In this document: positions 9,360 to 18,229 of the stretch, one piece after another | Numbering within the stretch: the stretch's first letter is position 1 | Layout of the letters: each line of letters opens with the position of its first letter | DNA from: JAJTFW01 sp046330075 | GTDB lineage: Bacteria; Bacteroidota; Bacteroidia; AKYH767-A; OLB10 | NCBI GenBank assembly: GCA_046330075.1 | Contig: JAXLTL010000001.1 | Coordinates: 372,001 to 436,000, forward strand | Direction of reading: 5' to 3' | Length of the DNA stretch: 64,000 nt | Made by a program: the position numbers and the translations under genes | Notes under the pieces: model-generated | Seen by the model: only the letters and a program-made list of their open reading frames with translations | Database searches by the model: none | What the model was told of the DNA's origin: nothing

Positions 9360-9367
9360 TATATTTG
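9360..9367 (+). promoter_or_regulatory. Putative -7 box (TATATTTG)
   Basis: Matches the Bacteroidota -7 consensus TAnnTTTG and ends 15 bp before the ATG of the M23 peptidase. No strong -33 TTG at the ideal spacing was seen. Confidence 0.45.
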
Positions 9368-9382
9368 GTATTTTCGCAGTGA

Positions 9383-11101
9383 ATGATTTGTTTAAAACCT
9401 GTAATCCGGTTACGGTTTCTACTGGTATGTATCCTGCTTTGCTGGTCCTCCTTGAAGGGTTATAGTCAGCAAATCCCGGTTTTCATTACCCCGGTAGATA
9501 CTCCCGTTCATCTGGCAGGAACCTTTGGCGAACTGAGAGCAAGCCATTTCCATACAGGACTCGATTTTAGAACAGGCGGAACAGAGGGGAAATCTGTCTG
9601 TGCTGCCGCCGGAGGTTGGGTCTCACGGGTGAAAGTAAGTACGATTGGCTTTGGGAAAGTTGTGTATGTTGATCATCCTGAGGGGTTTACAACCGTTTAT
9701 GCGCATCTGCATCATTTTTCGGGACCGCTGGATGTATATGTTGATTCCGCGCAGCAGGCGAATCGGAATTATGAAGTTGAACTGTTTCCCGATTCAGGGC
9801 GGTTTAAATTTCTTTCCGGTGAGCTGATCGGAATTTCAGGAAATACCGGTGGCAGCGAAGGTCCGCACCTGCATTTTGAGATACGGAAGCAGAAAGATCA
9901 GATTCCAGTCAATCCGCTCATGTATCTCTCCCTGGAGGACTCAATCGTTCCTTTGATTGAACAACTGATCATTTACGAATATAAAGACAAGTACTACGAA
10001 CAGGTAAAACTGTTGACCCTGAAAAACGAAGCTCCCCGACCTGCGATAACGATCACTACCAAGACACTACCGGATACGATTTCGTTTGGTGCAAAAATGA
10101 ATGACGAGGATCCTCCAAATCGTTTGGGTATTTATGAGGCATGTATGCAAGCAGATGATGTAGAATTGTTCAGGTTTTCATTTGATAGCCTGAATTTCGA
10201 TGATGGCCGCTATGCTAATGCGCATAGTGTGTTGCCTCGCATGAACACTCGATTTCATCGTTTGCATCGTTTGCCGGGTAATAAAGCAGCTTCTTTTAAA
10301 TCCGTTGGAACCGGGTGGCTGGTACTGAATGATACATTGCCTCATTTTTGTCAGATTACAACTCGCGATTTTTCAGGTAATGCCGATTCAATCGGTTTTT
10401 GGGTGAGCCTGCAATTCGATACCGAATCCCAAAAAGGATTAATGACCAGCAACCCCAGGGAATTTACGGAACGTTATAAATATGATATTGCGAATATCAT
10501 TACGGAGAAAAGATCCGGTGCAGTGCTCAATATTCCCGCTGGTGCATTGTATCAGGATATGTTTATTAATTTCTTGACAGAAGGTTCTTTCAAACTGACC
10601 ATTTCGAAAGCTGTTGAACTGAAAGCTAAAGAGGAAGTACCGCTTCATCGTGCTGCATTGCTTTCATTACCCTATTTCCCGGATAGTGTAAAGGGTATTG
10701 GTAAGGAGAAGATTATTCTTGTACGACGCGATCGGATGGGTAAAGTGGCGGAAGTCATCAGGCCTGACTCTATTAGCGATAAGCTGTCGGTTTCCAGAAT
10801 CCGTAACTGGGGAAGTTATATGCTGGCAATTGACACCATGTCGCCTGAAATAGTAACATGGCAAACGCTGTTGGATTCCGTGGACCGGAAGATATATGAG
10901 GTGGTAACGCTGAAAGATGATTTAAGCGGGATTTCAAAAGTAAATGTTACCGTAAACGGGAACTGGAATTTAAGCGTTTTTGATCCCCGCGATAAAAGCC
11001 TGAAATGGGAAATTGATCCACGTGCCATTTGTCCGTGTGAGTCAACGTTGGATGTAACGGATCCTGCCGGTAATCATGCAGCCTACAGATTATTGCATTA
11101 A
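9383..11101 (+). CDS. M23 family metallopeptidase (LytM domain), exported
   Basis: 572 residues. A signal peptide (hydrophobic LRFLLVCILLCW, cleavage near GYSQQ) is followed at once by a LytM domain: SHFHTGLDFR near residue 60 holds the first zinc His and Asp, and GPHLHFEIR near 165 holds the HxH pair. Such enzymes cleave peptide cross-links in peptidoglycan. The remaining ~380 residues look like beta-rich modules of unknown role, ending in a short segment with two cysteines (CPCEST). It is periplasmic or surface exposed. It stands alone, with a -7 box upstream and a terminator at 11276. Confidence 0.88.
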   Translation: MICLKPVIRLRFLLVCILLCWSSLKGYSQQIPVFITPVDTPVHLAGTFGELRASHFHTGLDFRTGGTEGKSVCAAAGGWVSRVKVSTIGFGKVVYVDHPEGFTTVYAHLHHFSGPLDVYVDSAQQANRNYEVELFPDSGRFKFLSGELIGISGNTGGSEGPHLHFEIRKQKDQIPVNPLMYLSLEDSIVPLIEQLIIYEYKDKYYEQVKLLTLKNEAPRPAITITTKTLPDTISFGAKMNDEDPPNRLGIYEACMQADDVELFRFSFDSLNFDDGRYANAHSVLPRMNTRFHRLHRLPGNKAASFKSVGTGWLVLNDTLPHFCQITTRDFSGNADSIGFWVSLQFDTESQKGLMTSNPREFTERYKYDIANIITEKRSGAVLNIPAGALYQDMFINFLTEGSFKLTISKAVELKAKEEVPLHRAALLSLPYFPDSVKGIGKEKIILVRRDRMGKVAEVIRPDSISDKLSVSRIRNWGSYMLAIDTMSPEIVTWQTLLDSVDRKIYEVVTLKDDLSGISKVNVTVNGNWNLSVFDPRDKSLKWEIDPRAICPCESTLDVTDPAGNHAAYRLLH

Positions 11102-11275
11102 TATTGATATCGATCATCTGTCGCTCTGTGGGATGTCATTTTTTAGATGTGACTATCCGGATAATTTTGGAAGGTCAGATTAGCATGCCGTAACATGGCA
11201 AGTATCAATTTAAAATATAAAGAGAATAGTTCCGATCTAAGGAAATCAAAAGTTTCATAGTTTGCAGGTTTGGGG

Positions 11276-11313
11276 AAGGCTGTACCCGTAAGTGCAGCCT
11301 TCATTATTTTTAG
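11276..11313 (+). terminator. Intrinsic terminator
   Basis: AAGGCTG / CAGCCTT hairpin with a 12-nt loop followed by CATTATTTTT, about 175 bp after the peptidase stop. The rest of the 240-bp gap shows no open frame or other structure that I can support. Confidence 0.6.
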
Positions 11314-11340
11314 TGTTTTCGAATATGTAACTTAGCACGC

Positions 11341-11763
11341 ATGGAAATGACTCTCTTTTCAATAACTCCTGAAATACTGGCCGCCGCCACGCTACGTATA
11401 ACTGTAGGTGTGCTGTTTGCTATTCAGGGATATGATAAAGCAATTAAGATTGGTGTAAAAGGAGTAGTTGAAACGGTGGGCCCATCTTACCGGAATCTTG
11501 GGTTTCCTGATTTTATGATACGGTTTATCTCGTTTTTTACTTCCTGGACGGAGTTATTGGCGGGTGTAATGCTGGTGGCAGGAGTTTTTACTTTGCCGGC
11601 AGCGGGTTTGCTTTGTCTTGATCTGATCATTGTTACAGCCGGTATGAGTTTGCTTGATCCGGTGCAGGAGTTGCGTATCATTTTTCCCCGCTTATTGCTG
11701 CTGGTGATTTATCTGTTATTTGCAGCTCATCTGGATACACTTTCAATTGATCGATGGTTATAA
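11341..11763 (+). CDS. DoxX family membrane protein
   Basis: 140 residues with four membrane segments. The opening LRITVGVLFAIQGYDKAIKIG matches the first helix of DoxX-type proteins, a broad family of small inner-membrane proteins linked to redox or quinone chemistry; no exact role can be given. It starts an operon with the TauE-type permease (3 bp gap) and the CDF transporter (4-bp overlap). Confidence 0.75.
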   Translation: MEMTLFSITPEILAAATLRITVGVLFAIQGYDKAIKIGVKGVVETVGPSYRNLGFPDFMIRFISFFTSWTELLAGVMLVAGVFTLPAAGLLCLDLIIVTAGMSLLDPVQELRIIFPRLLLLVIYLLFAAHLDTLSIDRWL

Positions 11764-11766
11764 TTC

Positions 11767-12495
11767 ATGGAGATAGTTTTCTTCATTCTTGCGCTGGTCA
11801 GCGAGATTATTGGCACAATAGGAGGATTTGGTTCTTCTGTTTTTTTTGTTCCGCTGGCGGCGATGTTTTTTCCGCCCAAAACGGTGCTGGGCCTAACAGC
11901 ATTGTTTCATGTTTTCAGTAATTTGTCGAAGCTTTACTTGTTCAGGGAGCATATTAACTTATCGCTGTTAAGCAGGTTTGGCCTTCCCAGTATTATCGGG
12001 GTCATCGTTGGAGCATTCTTGTCTGTGTTTTTTGTTGCAACATCAGGTACTCTTATACTGGGTTTCTTTTTATTGTTGTTTGCAGTGCTGTTCCTTTTAA
12101 AACCTTCTTTGCAAATAGCACCCACCCGGACCAATGCCATTGCAGGAGGGAGTGCTGCAGGCTTTTTTGCAGGACTTATCGGAACCGGTGGTGCCTTGCG
12201 TGGAGCAATAATGGCGTCCTATAATCTGGAAAAACAGGTGTTTGTTGCTACTTCAGCTGCAGTAGATATGGGTGTTGATCTCACCCGTTCAGCAATATAC
12301 GTTGGAAATGACTATGTGAGTCTGAATGATGCCTGGTATATTCCCGGACTTATTGCGGTATCCTTCGTTGGTTCGCTGATCGGTAAGTATGTATTGAATT
12401 TCATAAGTCAGGAAGTGTTTCGAAAGTTTGTTCTTGTTTTGATTGGTATCATTGGAATCGTATCAATTGTACACTATCTTTATTTCGTCAAATGA
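11767..12495 (+). CDS. TauE/SafE family permease
   Basis: 242 residues with seven or eight hydrophobic segments. Both halves carry the glycine-rich helix pattern of the TauE/SafE (DUF81) family: IIGTIGGFGSSVFFVPL near residue 15 and AAGFFAGLIGTGGALRGAI near 130. Members export sulfite, sulfoacetate or related organic anions; the substrate here is unknown. The stop overlaps the ATG of the CDF transporter by 4 bp. Confidence 0.85.
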   Translation: MEIVFFILALVSEIIGTIGGFGSSVFFVPLAAMFFPPKTVLGLTALFHVFSNLSKLYLFREHINLSLLSRFGLPSIIGVIVGAFLSVFFVATSGTLILGFFLLLFAVLFLLKPSLQIAPTRTNAIAGGSAAGFFAGLIGTGGALRGAIMASYNLEKQVFVATSAAVDMGVDLTRSAIYVGNDYVSLNDAWYIPGLIAVSFVGSLIGKYVLNFISQEVFRKFVLVLIGIIGIVSIVHYLYFVK

Positions 12496-13502
12496 AGAAG
12501 AGCAATCAGGTCGATATTCGTTCAAAAGTTACCGCGATCAAATGGGTATTGCTGTGCTCATTTTTTATAATGGGTGTGAAATTCGCAGCCTGGCGCTATT
12601 CCCATTCGCAGGCAATCCTCAGCGATGCGCTGGAATCTCTGATAAACATAGCTACCAGTTTCTTTACGCTGTACAGCCTGATCTATGCATCGAAATTGCG
12701 CGATAGCGATCATCCGTATGGCCATGGTAAAATAGAGTACCTGGCTGTTGGATTTGAGGGAGCATTGATTTTCGGAACGGGTATCTATATAATCTACAAT
12801 TCTGTTATTCATCTCATTCATCCCGAACCGCTGGAACAGGTGGATGTCGGTTTACTTCTGACTTCTTTTTCAGCCTTTGCCATGTGGTTTATTGGCCGTT
12901 TTCTGAAGAAGAAGGGGCGATTGCTGAATTCGTTGCCGTTGCAGGCTGATGGTGCGCATTTCAATGCGGATGCAATCACGAGTATCGGACTAATCATTGG
13001 CCTTGCAGTATATAATATTACTGGTTGGCTTTGGGTGGATCCGGCTCTGGCTATTTTGCTTGCTTTGCATATCATGTTCAGCGGATATAAATTATTACGC
13101 GAGGCGATTGATCATTTGCTGGACAAGGCTGATGTGGAGTCTATTCAGAAAATCACAACGGCTTTGCAGCAATACCGGCATCGCTCCTGGATAGATATTC
13201 ATAATCTGCGTCTTCAGAAATTCGGGCACTATATGCATGTGGATTGCCATCTTACCTTACCTTTTTATTATACGCTGGAAGAAGTGCATCATGAAATTAA
13301 ATTGCTCGAGAATGAACTGAACCGTGATTTCCACAATCATGTAGAATTGTTTGTACATACAGATCCTTGCTTGCCGGTGCAATGCAGATTGTGTTCACTC
13401 AAAGAATGTATGTTCAGAAAGGAGCCCTTTATACGGACTGTAGAGTGGACGACACCTGTACTTATGGAAAATAAAAAGCACCAGTTGGTAGCCGAAGAAT
13501 AA
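12492..13502 (+). CDS. Cation diffusion facilitator (CDF) transporter
   Basis: 336 residues. Membrane segments in the first ~200 residues include the metal-site motifs SDALESLINIA (HxxxD-like site in TM2) and HFNADAITS (HxxxD in TM5), and HPYGHGKIEYLAVG lies in the TM2-TM3 loop, which is strongly conserved in CDF proteins. The cytoplasmic C-terminal domain (HNLRLQKFGHYMHVDCHLTL) is the dimerising ferredoxin-like metal sensor. An extra Cys-rich tail (CLPVQCRLCSLKEC) could bind metal. It probably exports Zn, Fe or Mn by proton antiport. Overlaps the TauE gene by 4 bp. Confidence 0.92.
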   Translation: MKKSNQVDIRSKVTAIKWVLLCSFFIMGVKFAAWRYSHSQAILSDALESLINIATSFFTLYSLIYASKLRDSDHPYGHGKIEYLAVGFEGALIFGTGIYIIYNSVIHLIHPEPLEQVDVGLLLTSFSAFAMWFIGRFLKKKGRLLNSLPLQADGAHFNADAITSIGLIIGLAVYNITGWLWVDPALAILLALHIMFSGYKLLREAIDHLLDKADVESIQKITTALQQYRHRSWIDIHNLRLQKFGHYMHVDCHLTLPFYYTLEEVHHEIKLLENELNRDFHNHVELFVHTDPCLPVQCRLCSLKECMFRKEPFIRTVEWTTPVLMENKKHQLVAEE

Positions 13503-13522
13503 TAACCTCAAAAAACACGAAA

Positions 13523-14356
13523 ATGAAAACGATTCTATGTCCAACGGATTTCTCGAAGAGTTCTGAGAATGCTGTTAAATATGCAGTTGAAATCGCCCGT
13601 CTTTTTAAAAGCAGAATCATCCTGATGCATGCCTATGAAACGCCGGTGATTTATACTGACGTTACAGTAAGCAGCGTGCAGGTCGATTTTGAAATGCTTC
13701 GTGAATCTGCACTCAAACAACTGAAGAAGTTTTATGCCAGACTGCTTGAATCGGTAAAGGATGTTCAGTTTGAACTGGTGCTTCAACAGGGATTGCCATC
13801 AGCACGCACGGTGGAAATTGCGATAGAGAAGAAAGCAGATATGGTCATCATGGCCAGCACTGCATCTAATCAGGTTCAGCGGTTCCTGATTGGCAGTAAT
13901 GCTTCCCGGGTAATCCGTGATGCGCCCTGTAAAGTGATGATTATTCCTCCTAAAGCAAAGTTTGGCGGGATGAAGAAGATTGTTTACAGCACCGACCTTT
14001 CTGAGGAGAATCTGCTCGCTGCAAATCAGATTTCAGATTTTGCTCATATGTTCAGGTCTGAGATCATTTTCCTCAATGTCGATAACAGGAATCTTATTCA
14101 TGATGAGGCAGATCTGGCCCGGATGACACATCGTATCAAACAGTATGTGCATTATCCGAAAATGAAAGGCTTTGTATGCACTGATCTGAATATAGCCGAT
14201 GGCATTACGTTTTTTCTGAAATCAGAAAAAGCAGATTGTCTGGCTATGGCTACGCATCATCGGAAGTTTCTGCAGGCCATTGCCAATCCCAGTGTTACGA
14301 AACGAGTTTCCTATAAAACCGATATTCCGCTGCTGATTACCCATCTCGAGGATTAA
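13523..14356 (+). CDS. Universal stress protein, tandem UspA domains
   Basis: 277 residues. Domain one runs from ILCPTDFSKSSENAVKYAVE to the nucleotide-loop region IGSNASRVIRDAPCKVMIIPP (about 1-147). Domain two starts at KIVYSTDLSEENLLAANQ and ends near the C-terminus with a degenerate loop (NPSVTKRVSYKTDIPLLI). The first domain keeps the G-x2-G-x9-G-(S/T)-like ATP loop only in part. Usp proteins respond to stress and energy limitation in the cytoplasm. It follows the transporter operon by 20 bp and ends at a strong bidirectional terminator. Confidence 0.9.
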   Translation: MKTILCPTDFSKSSENAVKYAVEIARLFKSRIILMHAYETPVIYTDVTVSSVQVDFEMLRESALKQLKKFYARLLESVKDVQFELVLQQGLPSARTVEIAIEKKADMVIMASTASNQVQRFLIGSNASRVIRDAPCKVMIIPPKAKFGGMKKIVYSTDLSEENLLAANQISDFAHMFRSEIIFLNVDNRNLIHDEADLARMTHRIKQYVHYPKMKGFVCTDLNIADGITFFLKSEKADCLAMATHHRKFLQAIANPSVTKRVSYKTDIPLLITHLED

Positions 14357-14393
14357 AAAGAAAGCCCCGCACTTGCGGGGCTTTCTTTTTTTT
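14357..14393. terminator. Strong bidirectional terminator
   Basis: AAGAAAGCCCCGC / GCGGGGCTTTCTT hairpin with a 4-nt loop (ACTT) and a T-run, between the convergent usp gene and the cbb3 cluster. Confidence 0.93.
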
Positions 14394-14413
14394 ATTTATC
14401 CGTTATCACTGGT

Positions 14414-15127
14414 TCAGGACTCAGGTGAACCGGTGTTGTATGAAATACTGTGATGAGGTTTGCAGCAGGCATGGTCTGATTCTTTCATCATTGACCCCCG
14501 GTGGATGAGGAAAATTGCCAGCGCAATGGCTATTACAGGGCTTAATTTGTTGATGATGTTGCGCGCTTTCAAACTGATGAATGAACCGGATAAGGCAATC
14601 ATCATCATCATGGGAATGGTACCCGTTCCGAATAGAAACATATAGGTGGCGCCTTCCATAAATCCGCCCGTGGTGGCAGCACCTGCCAGTGCCAGGTACA
14701 CAAAACCACACGGAAGTATGCCGTTCAAAAGACCGATAAGAAACAACGAACCCGCAGAATGTCGTTTCATCAGTAAACCAAATTTCTGTTTGAAGAAATA
14801 GGAAATACCAACGAGGTGACTATTGATGAACTGAAGGACTTTCTTGTTGGAGAATAATACAAAAAGAATAATCAGAATTCCGCTGAGAATACTCAGATCA
14901 CTCTGCCAGCCGCGAATGGAAAATGTATGGCCCAGCAGTCCGGCGATTAGTCCCAAAATAGAGTAGGTGACTACTCTTCCCAGATTATAAGTAAGTCGTC
15001 CGCTGACCAGTGATAACATACTGCCATTGCTCCCCGGAAGCGCCAGTGCCAAAGGCCCACACATGCCAGCGCAATGGAAACTGCCTAAAAAGCCAACGGA
15101 TAATGCCGTCCAGTAGATCAGGTCCAT
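14414..15127 (-). CDS. DsbD/SafE-like membrane protein of the cbb3 cluster
   Basis: 237 residues with about six membrane helices. The N-terminus (FLGSFHCAGMCGPLALALPG) carries the CxxxC pair of the 'sulfite exporter'/DsbD_2 group, and NGILPCGFVYLALAGA is the matching second-half helix. The tail has Cys and His residues (DHACCKPHH) that could bind copper. Homologues sit at the end of cbb3 operons and are thought to help copper or electron delivery during oxidase assembly. Its ATG shares one base with the ccoH stop (TAATG). Confidence 0.8.
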   Translation of the reverse strand: MDLIYWTALSVGFLGSFHCAGMCGPLALALPGSNGSMLSLVSGRLTYNLGRVVTYSILGLIAGLLGHTFSIRGWQSDLSILSGILIILFVLFSNKKVLQFINSHLVGISYFFKQKFGLLMKRHSAGSLFLIGLLNGILPCGFVYLALAGAATTGGFMEGATYMFLFGTGTIPMMMMIALSGSFISLKARNIINKLSPVIAIALAIFLIHRGSMMKESDHACCKPHHSISYNTGSPES

Positions 15128-15573
15128 TATTTAATAAATATTTTTTCTTCCTGATACAAGGGCATTTCATTAATCTGCCAGCTTACCTGCATTCTCCAGA
15201 ATCCCTTTGCCATTTTTGAAATATCAATGTATTGAAGTCCTGCAGTAATGTCAACGGGAATTTTTAGGTCCAGCTTTGAATTGTCTGGCCGGAACATGTG
15301 AATTTCACCGCTTATTTTCTTGCCGCTTACGGAAGAGGGGAAGGTCAGCAATAACTGCTTTTCGCTTTCTTTGATCTCCGCCTTGATGGTATTGCCCGTC
15401 ATGGCAACATTGTTGGTTCGGTTTATCTGATCCTGAAACTTCAATTCTCTCTCATAATAGTTTTCTGAAACAAGATCAACATCCTGTTGCGAACATTTGT
15501 ATACCAGAAACAGAATGCCGGCTATAAAAGCAGTGTAGAGTATCAGAATTTTATATCCCCAGTTGATGGTCAT
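15127..15573 (-). CDS. ccoH: CcoH/FixH-like cbb3 assembly protein
   Basis: 148 residues: one N-terminal membrane helix (GYKILILYTAFIAGILFLVYKC) and a periplasmic beta-rich domain with IHMFRPDNSKLDLKIPV and a final segment GFWRMQVSWQINEMPLYQEEKIFI, which is the FixH signature region. CcoH is an assembly factor that stays with cbb3 oxidase. It lies 7 bp after ccoG and overlaps the following membrane protein gene. Confidence 0.88.
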   Translation of the reverse strand: MTINWGYKILILYTAFIAGILFLVYKCSQQDVDLVSENYYERELKFQDQINRTNNVAMTGNTIKAEIKESEKQLLLTFPSSVSGKKISGEIHMFRPDNSKLDLKIPVDITAGLQYIDISKMAKGFWRMQVSWQINEMPLYQEEKIFIK

Positions 15574-15580
15574 GGTGATG

Positions 15581-16993
15581 TTAGTTTACGGGTCCTATGA
15601 AGTTGGTGTTTGCAGTCTCTACGAGCTTTCCATTGCTGTAGAGTTCTATTTTAATCTTGGTTTTTGCTGATCTGATTGTTTTCTTGTCCAGAATAATGAA
15701 GAATTCACCTTCTGAAATATCCTGTGGCTTAATTTCTTTAATGCCGTCGCCTACCCATTTAATCGTTCCGGAGGGTTCAATTACTTTGACGGTTACCGGC
15801 AGGTCTTTGTACGTCTTGTTTACAATTTTTACATTGTATAGATTACTCACTTGTCCGCCCGGCTGATCCTGATATAACATACCCGGTGTACGGAGAATGG
15901 TAGCTTCTACATCTGTTCGGATCAGTAACAATGTAACAAGGGTGGAAAACAGTATGGTTAATACTACAGAATAGGCAATAATCCTTGTTGTGACTTTGAA
16001 CTTACTGCCGGTAGCAATGGCTTCTTCACTGGTATATCTGATCAGTCCTTTCGGTTTTTCAATCCGGCCCATGATGGCATCACAGGCGTCGATACAGGCG
16101 GAACAGTTTACACATTCCATTTGGGTACCATTGCGGATGTCAATTCCTGTTGGACAAACCTGTACGCATTGATGACAATCGATACAGTCGCCAATTTTGC
16201 GTTCTTCCCCTTTATGCATTTTTCCGCGAGGTTCACCGCGTTTGTAATCATATCCGATGACCACCGAGTTTTTGTCTAGCAATACGCCTTGTAAACGACC
16301 GTATGGGCAAACCACGATACAGGCTTGTTCCCGGAACTTGATATAAACTCCAAAGAAGACAAGGGTAAAGAGGATGAGGGCGGTAAACGTACCGGCATGC
16401 ATTCCCGGACCATCCTCTACCAGTAGTTTCAATTCATCTACTCCGATGAGGTAAGCCAAAAATGTATTTGCAATAAAGAAGGAAATGATAAAGAAGATAG
16501 AATTTTTAAGAAGTTTTTTTCTGAATTTTCTCGGATTGGGTGATTCAGCATTCAGTGCTTTCTGTTGTGCAGCGTCTCCTTCGATCCAGAATTCAATTTT
16601 TCGAAATACCATTTCCATGAAGATAGTTTGCGGACAAGCCCAGCCGCACCACAGACGCCCGAAGAGTACAGTAAAGAGAATAATGAAAACAATAAATGTC
16701 AGCATGGCCAGTACGAACAAATGAAAATCCTGAGGCCAGAAGGGGATTCCGAAAATGATGAACTTACGTTCTAAAACATTGAAGAGCATCAGAGGATGCC
16801 CGTCAATCTTCATAAAAGGCCCCGCAAACAACAGCGTGAGAAGTACAATGCTTACAATTGTTCTTCTGTTATATAATTTGCCGGAAGGCTTCTTAGGGTA
16901 GATCCAGTTCCGTTTACCATCTTTAGCAATGGTAGCGATACTGTCTCTGAACGAGCCTTCGGGATCTGGTGTTTGCGGGGTGTTTGAATACAT
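15581..16993 (-). CDS. ccoG: CcoG/FixG ferredoxin-like cbb3 assembly protein
   Basis: 470 residues. The N-terminal half has several membrane helices with FGRLWCGWACPQTIFMEMVFRKIE near residue 115, typical of the FixG/RdxA family, and a CPYGR motif near residue 225. Two 4Fe-4S sites follow: CIDCHQCVQVCP and CVNCSACIDACD (about 265-305). After another helix comes an Ig-like FixG C-terminal domain. CcoG is a copper reductase that supplies Cu(I) for the oxidase. It stands 36 bp downstream of ccoP and upstream of ccoH. Confidence 0.95.
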   Translation of the reverse strand: MYSNTPQTPDPEGSFRDSIATIAKDGKRNWIYPKKPSGKLYNRRTIVSIVLLTLLFAGPFMKIDGHPLMLFNVLERKFIIFGIPFWPQDFHLFVLAMLTFIVFIILFTVLFGRLWCGWACPQTIFMEMVFRKIEFWIEGDAAQQKALNAESPNPRKFRKKLLKNSIFFIISFFIANTFLAYLIGVDELKLLVEDGPGMHAGTFTALILFTLVFFGVYIKFREQACIVVCPYGRLQGVLLDKNSVVIGYDYKRGEPRGKMHKGEERKIGDCIDCHQCVQVCPTGIDIRNGTQMECVNCSACIDACDAIMGRIEKPKGLIRYTSEEAIATGSKFKVTTRIIAYSVVLTILFSTLVTLLLIRTDVEATILRTPGMLYQDQPGGQVSNLYNVKIVNKTYKDLPVTVKVIEPSGTIKWVGDGIKEIKPQDISEGEFFIILDKKTIRSAKTKIKIELYSNGKLVETANTNFIGPVN

Positions 16994-17029
16994 GATGAAA
17001 TGTTCCTGAGTGAAGCGCCAAAGTTAATG

Positions 17030-18031
17030 TTACTTGGCCGCTACATCAGCACCTTTTGTTACACTGTCTGCTGGAGCTGCAGTAGAATCGGCAGCAGCAG
17101 GTGCTGATCCTTCTTCTACCCATTTATCTCCTTGTGGATCCTTGCCTCCTGCAGGTTTTGTTCCCTGAAGGGAAAGGATATAGCTGGCAACAGACTGGAT
17201 TTGTTTAGGCGATAACTGTGCTTTCCAGCTGATCATACCTTTGGCAGGGACACCTTCGGTAACGGTTTTGAAGACGTTTTTAATTCCTCCGCCGTGAATC
17301 CAGTATTCGTCGGTAAGGTTTGGTCCAACAGTACCGCCTCCTTCAGGGCCATGACAGGCTACACAATTCTTGGTGAAGATTTCTTTACCTTCCCCAAGGG
17401 CTTCCGGTGTGGTAAGCAACTGTGCAGTTTCAGGAGTGATGAGGTCAGCATTCTTGGCCTGGCGATCTTTGATTTGCTGTTCGGCAATGGCCATCTCGTT
17501 TTTATACTCCTGCTCAGATGATGGACCTGTTTTCATGATATGGTAATGCAGCAGATACACCACACTGAAGATAATCGTGAGGTAGAATCCCCAAACCCAC
17601 CAGGGTGGAAGTGCGTTGTCAAGTTCCTTGATTCCATCATAGTTATGGTCAAGCATAACGTCAGCTTCACGTTCAACTGGTACTGCATTGGTCAATACCT
17701 TACGGTCGAATTGCGCCCAGAATGACTGACCATGTGCTTCATCATATGCAGCCTTATCACGTTCAGCGGCCATGGCTTTGCGACGCTCTTCCGGCAGTAA
17801 TCCCGAAGCAAGCATCTTGATGGAACGGGTGAGGGTCATTATGACAGCAAACATGACTATGAAAATGAATGCTACAATGTAGAAGGAGGGATTGTAGAAC
17901 AATTCCGGAACGCCGGATTTAGCGGCATCCGCTGTGGCCGGTGCAGCAGCAGGATCTTGCGCTGCAGCCATCAGTACCGGTACCGTCAGAAACAGCCCGA
18001 TACTTAATATATTTTTGAATATGCGCTTCAT
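17030..18031 (-). CDS. ccoP: cbb3-type cytochrome c oxidase subunit CcoP (mono-haem form)
   Basis: 333 residues from the ATG at 18031; an earlier start would overlap ccoQ. An N-terminal hydrophobic leader is followed by two membrane helices (FYIVAFIFIVMFAVIM and WVWGFYLTIIFSVVYLL) and then a single cytochrome c domain with CVACH near residue 225 and the axial Met region GMISWKAQLS. Only one CxxCH motif is present, against two in the proteobacterial subunit. The C-terminus is a low-complexity Ala/Pro/Asp tail. CcoP passes electrons to CcoO. Confidence 0.92.
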   Translation of the reverse strand: MKRIFKNILSIGLFLTVPVLMAAAQDPAAAPATADAAKSGVPELFYNPSFYIVAFIFIVMFAVIMTLTRSIKMLASGLLPEERRKAMAAERDKAAYDEAHGQSFWAQFDRKVLTNAVPVEREADVMLDHNYDGIKELDNALPPWWVWGFYLTIIFSVVYLLHYHIMKTGPSSEQEYKNEMAIAEQQIKDRQAKNADLITPETAQLLTTPEALGEGKEIFTKNCVACHGPEGGGTVGPNLTDEYWIHGGGIKNVFKTVTEGVPAKGMISWKAQLSPKQIQSVASYILSLQGTKPAGGKDPQGDKWVEEGSAPAAADSTAAPADSVTKGADVAAK

Positions 18032-18041
18032 ACGGGTAGGT

Positions 18042-18215
18042 TTATTCGTTTTTTGATTCAGTTTCAAATGGTAAGTTGCTTAGTTCTTCCACATACTCTT
18101 TGCGCGTGCGCATCACCCAGGTGATCAGCAGAGCAAAGAAGATGAAGAAAATCAACAGGGAGATGATCGGGTAGATATCAACACCTGCTATGCTTTCGAG
18201 ATATTTCCTGAACAT
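18042..18215 (-). CDS. ccoQ: CcoQ-like small cbb3 subunit
   Basis: 57 residues starting at an ATG at 18215: MFRKYLESIAGVDIYP, then one membrane helix rich in Ile, Leu and Phe, a WVMRTRKEYV stop-transfer segment and an acidic tail ending FETESKNE. It lies between ccoNO (15 bp upstream) and ccoP (10 bp downstream), the standard position of ccoQ. CcoQ stabilises the cbb3 complex under oxygen. Single-helix layout, size and position all agree. Confidence 0.88.
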   Translation of the reverse strand: MFRKYLESIAGVDIYPIISLLIFFIFFALLITWVMRTRKEYVEELSNLPFETESKNE

Positions 18216-18229
18216 AGTCTTACTGTTTT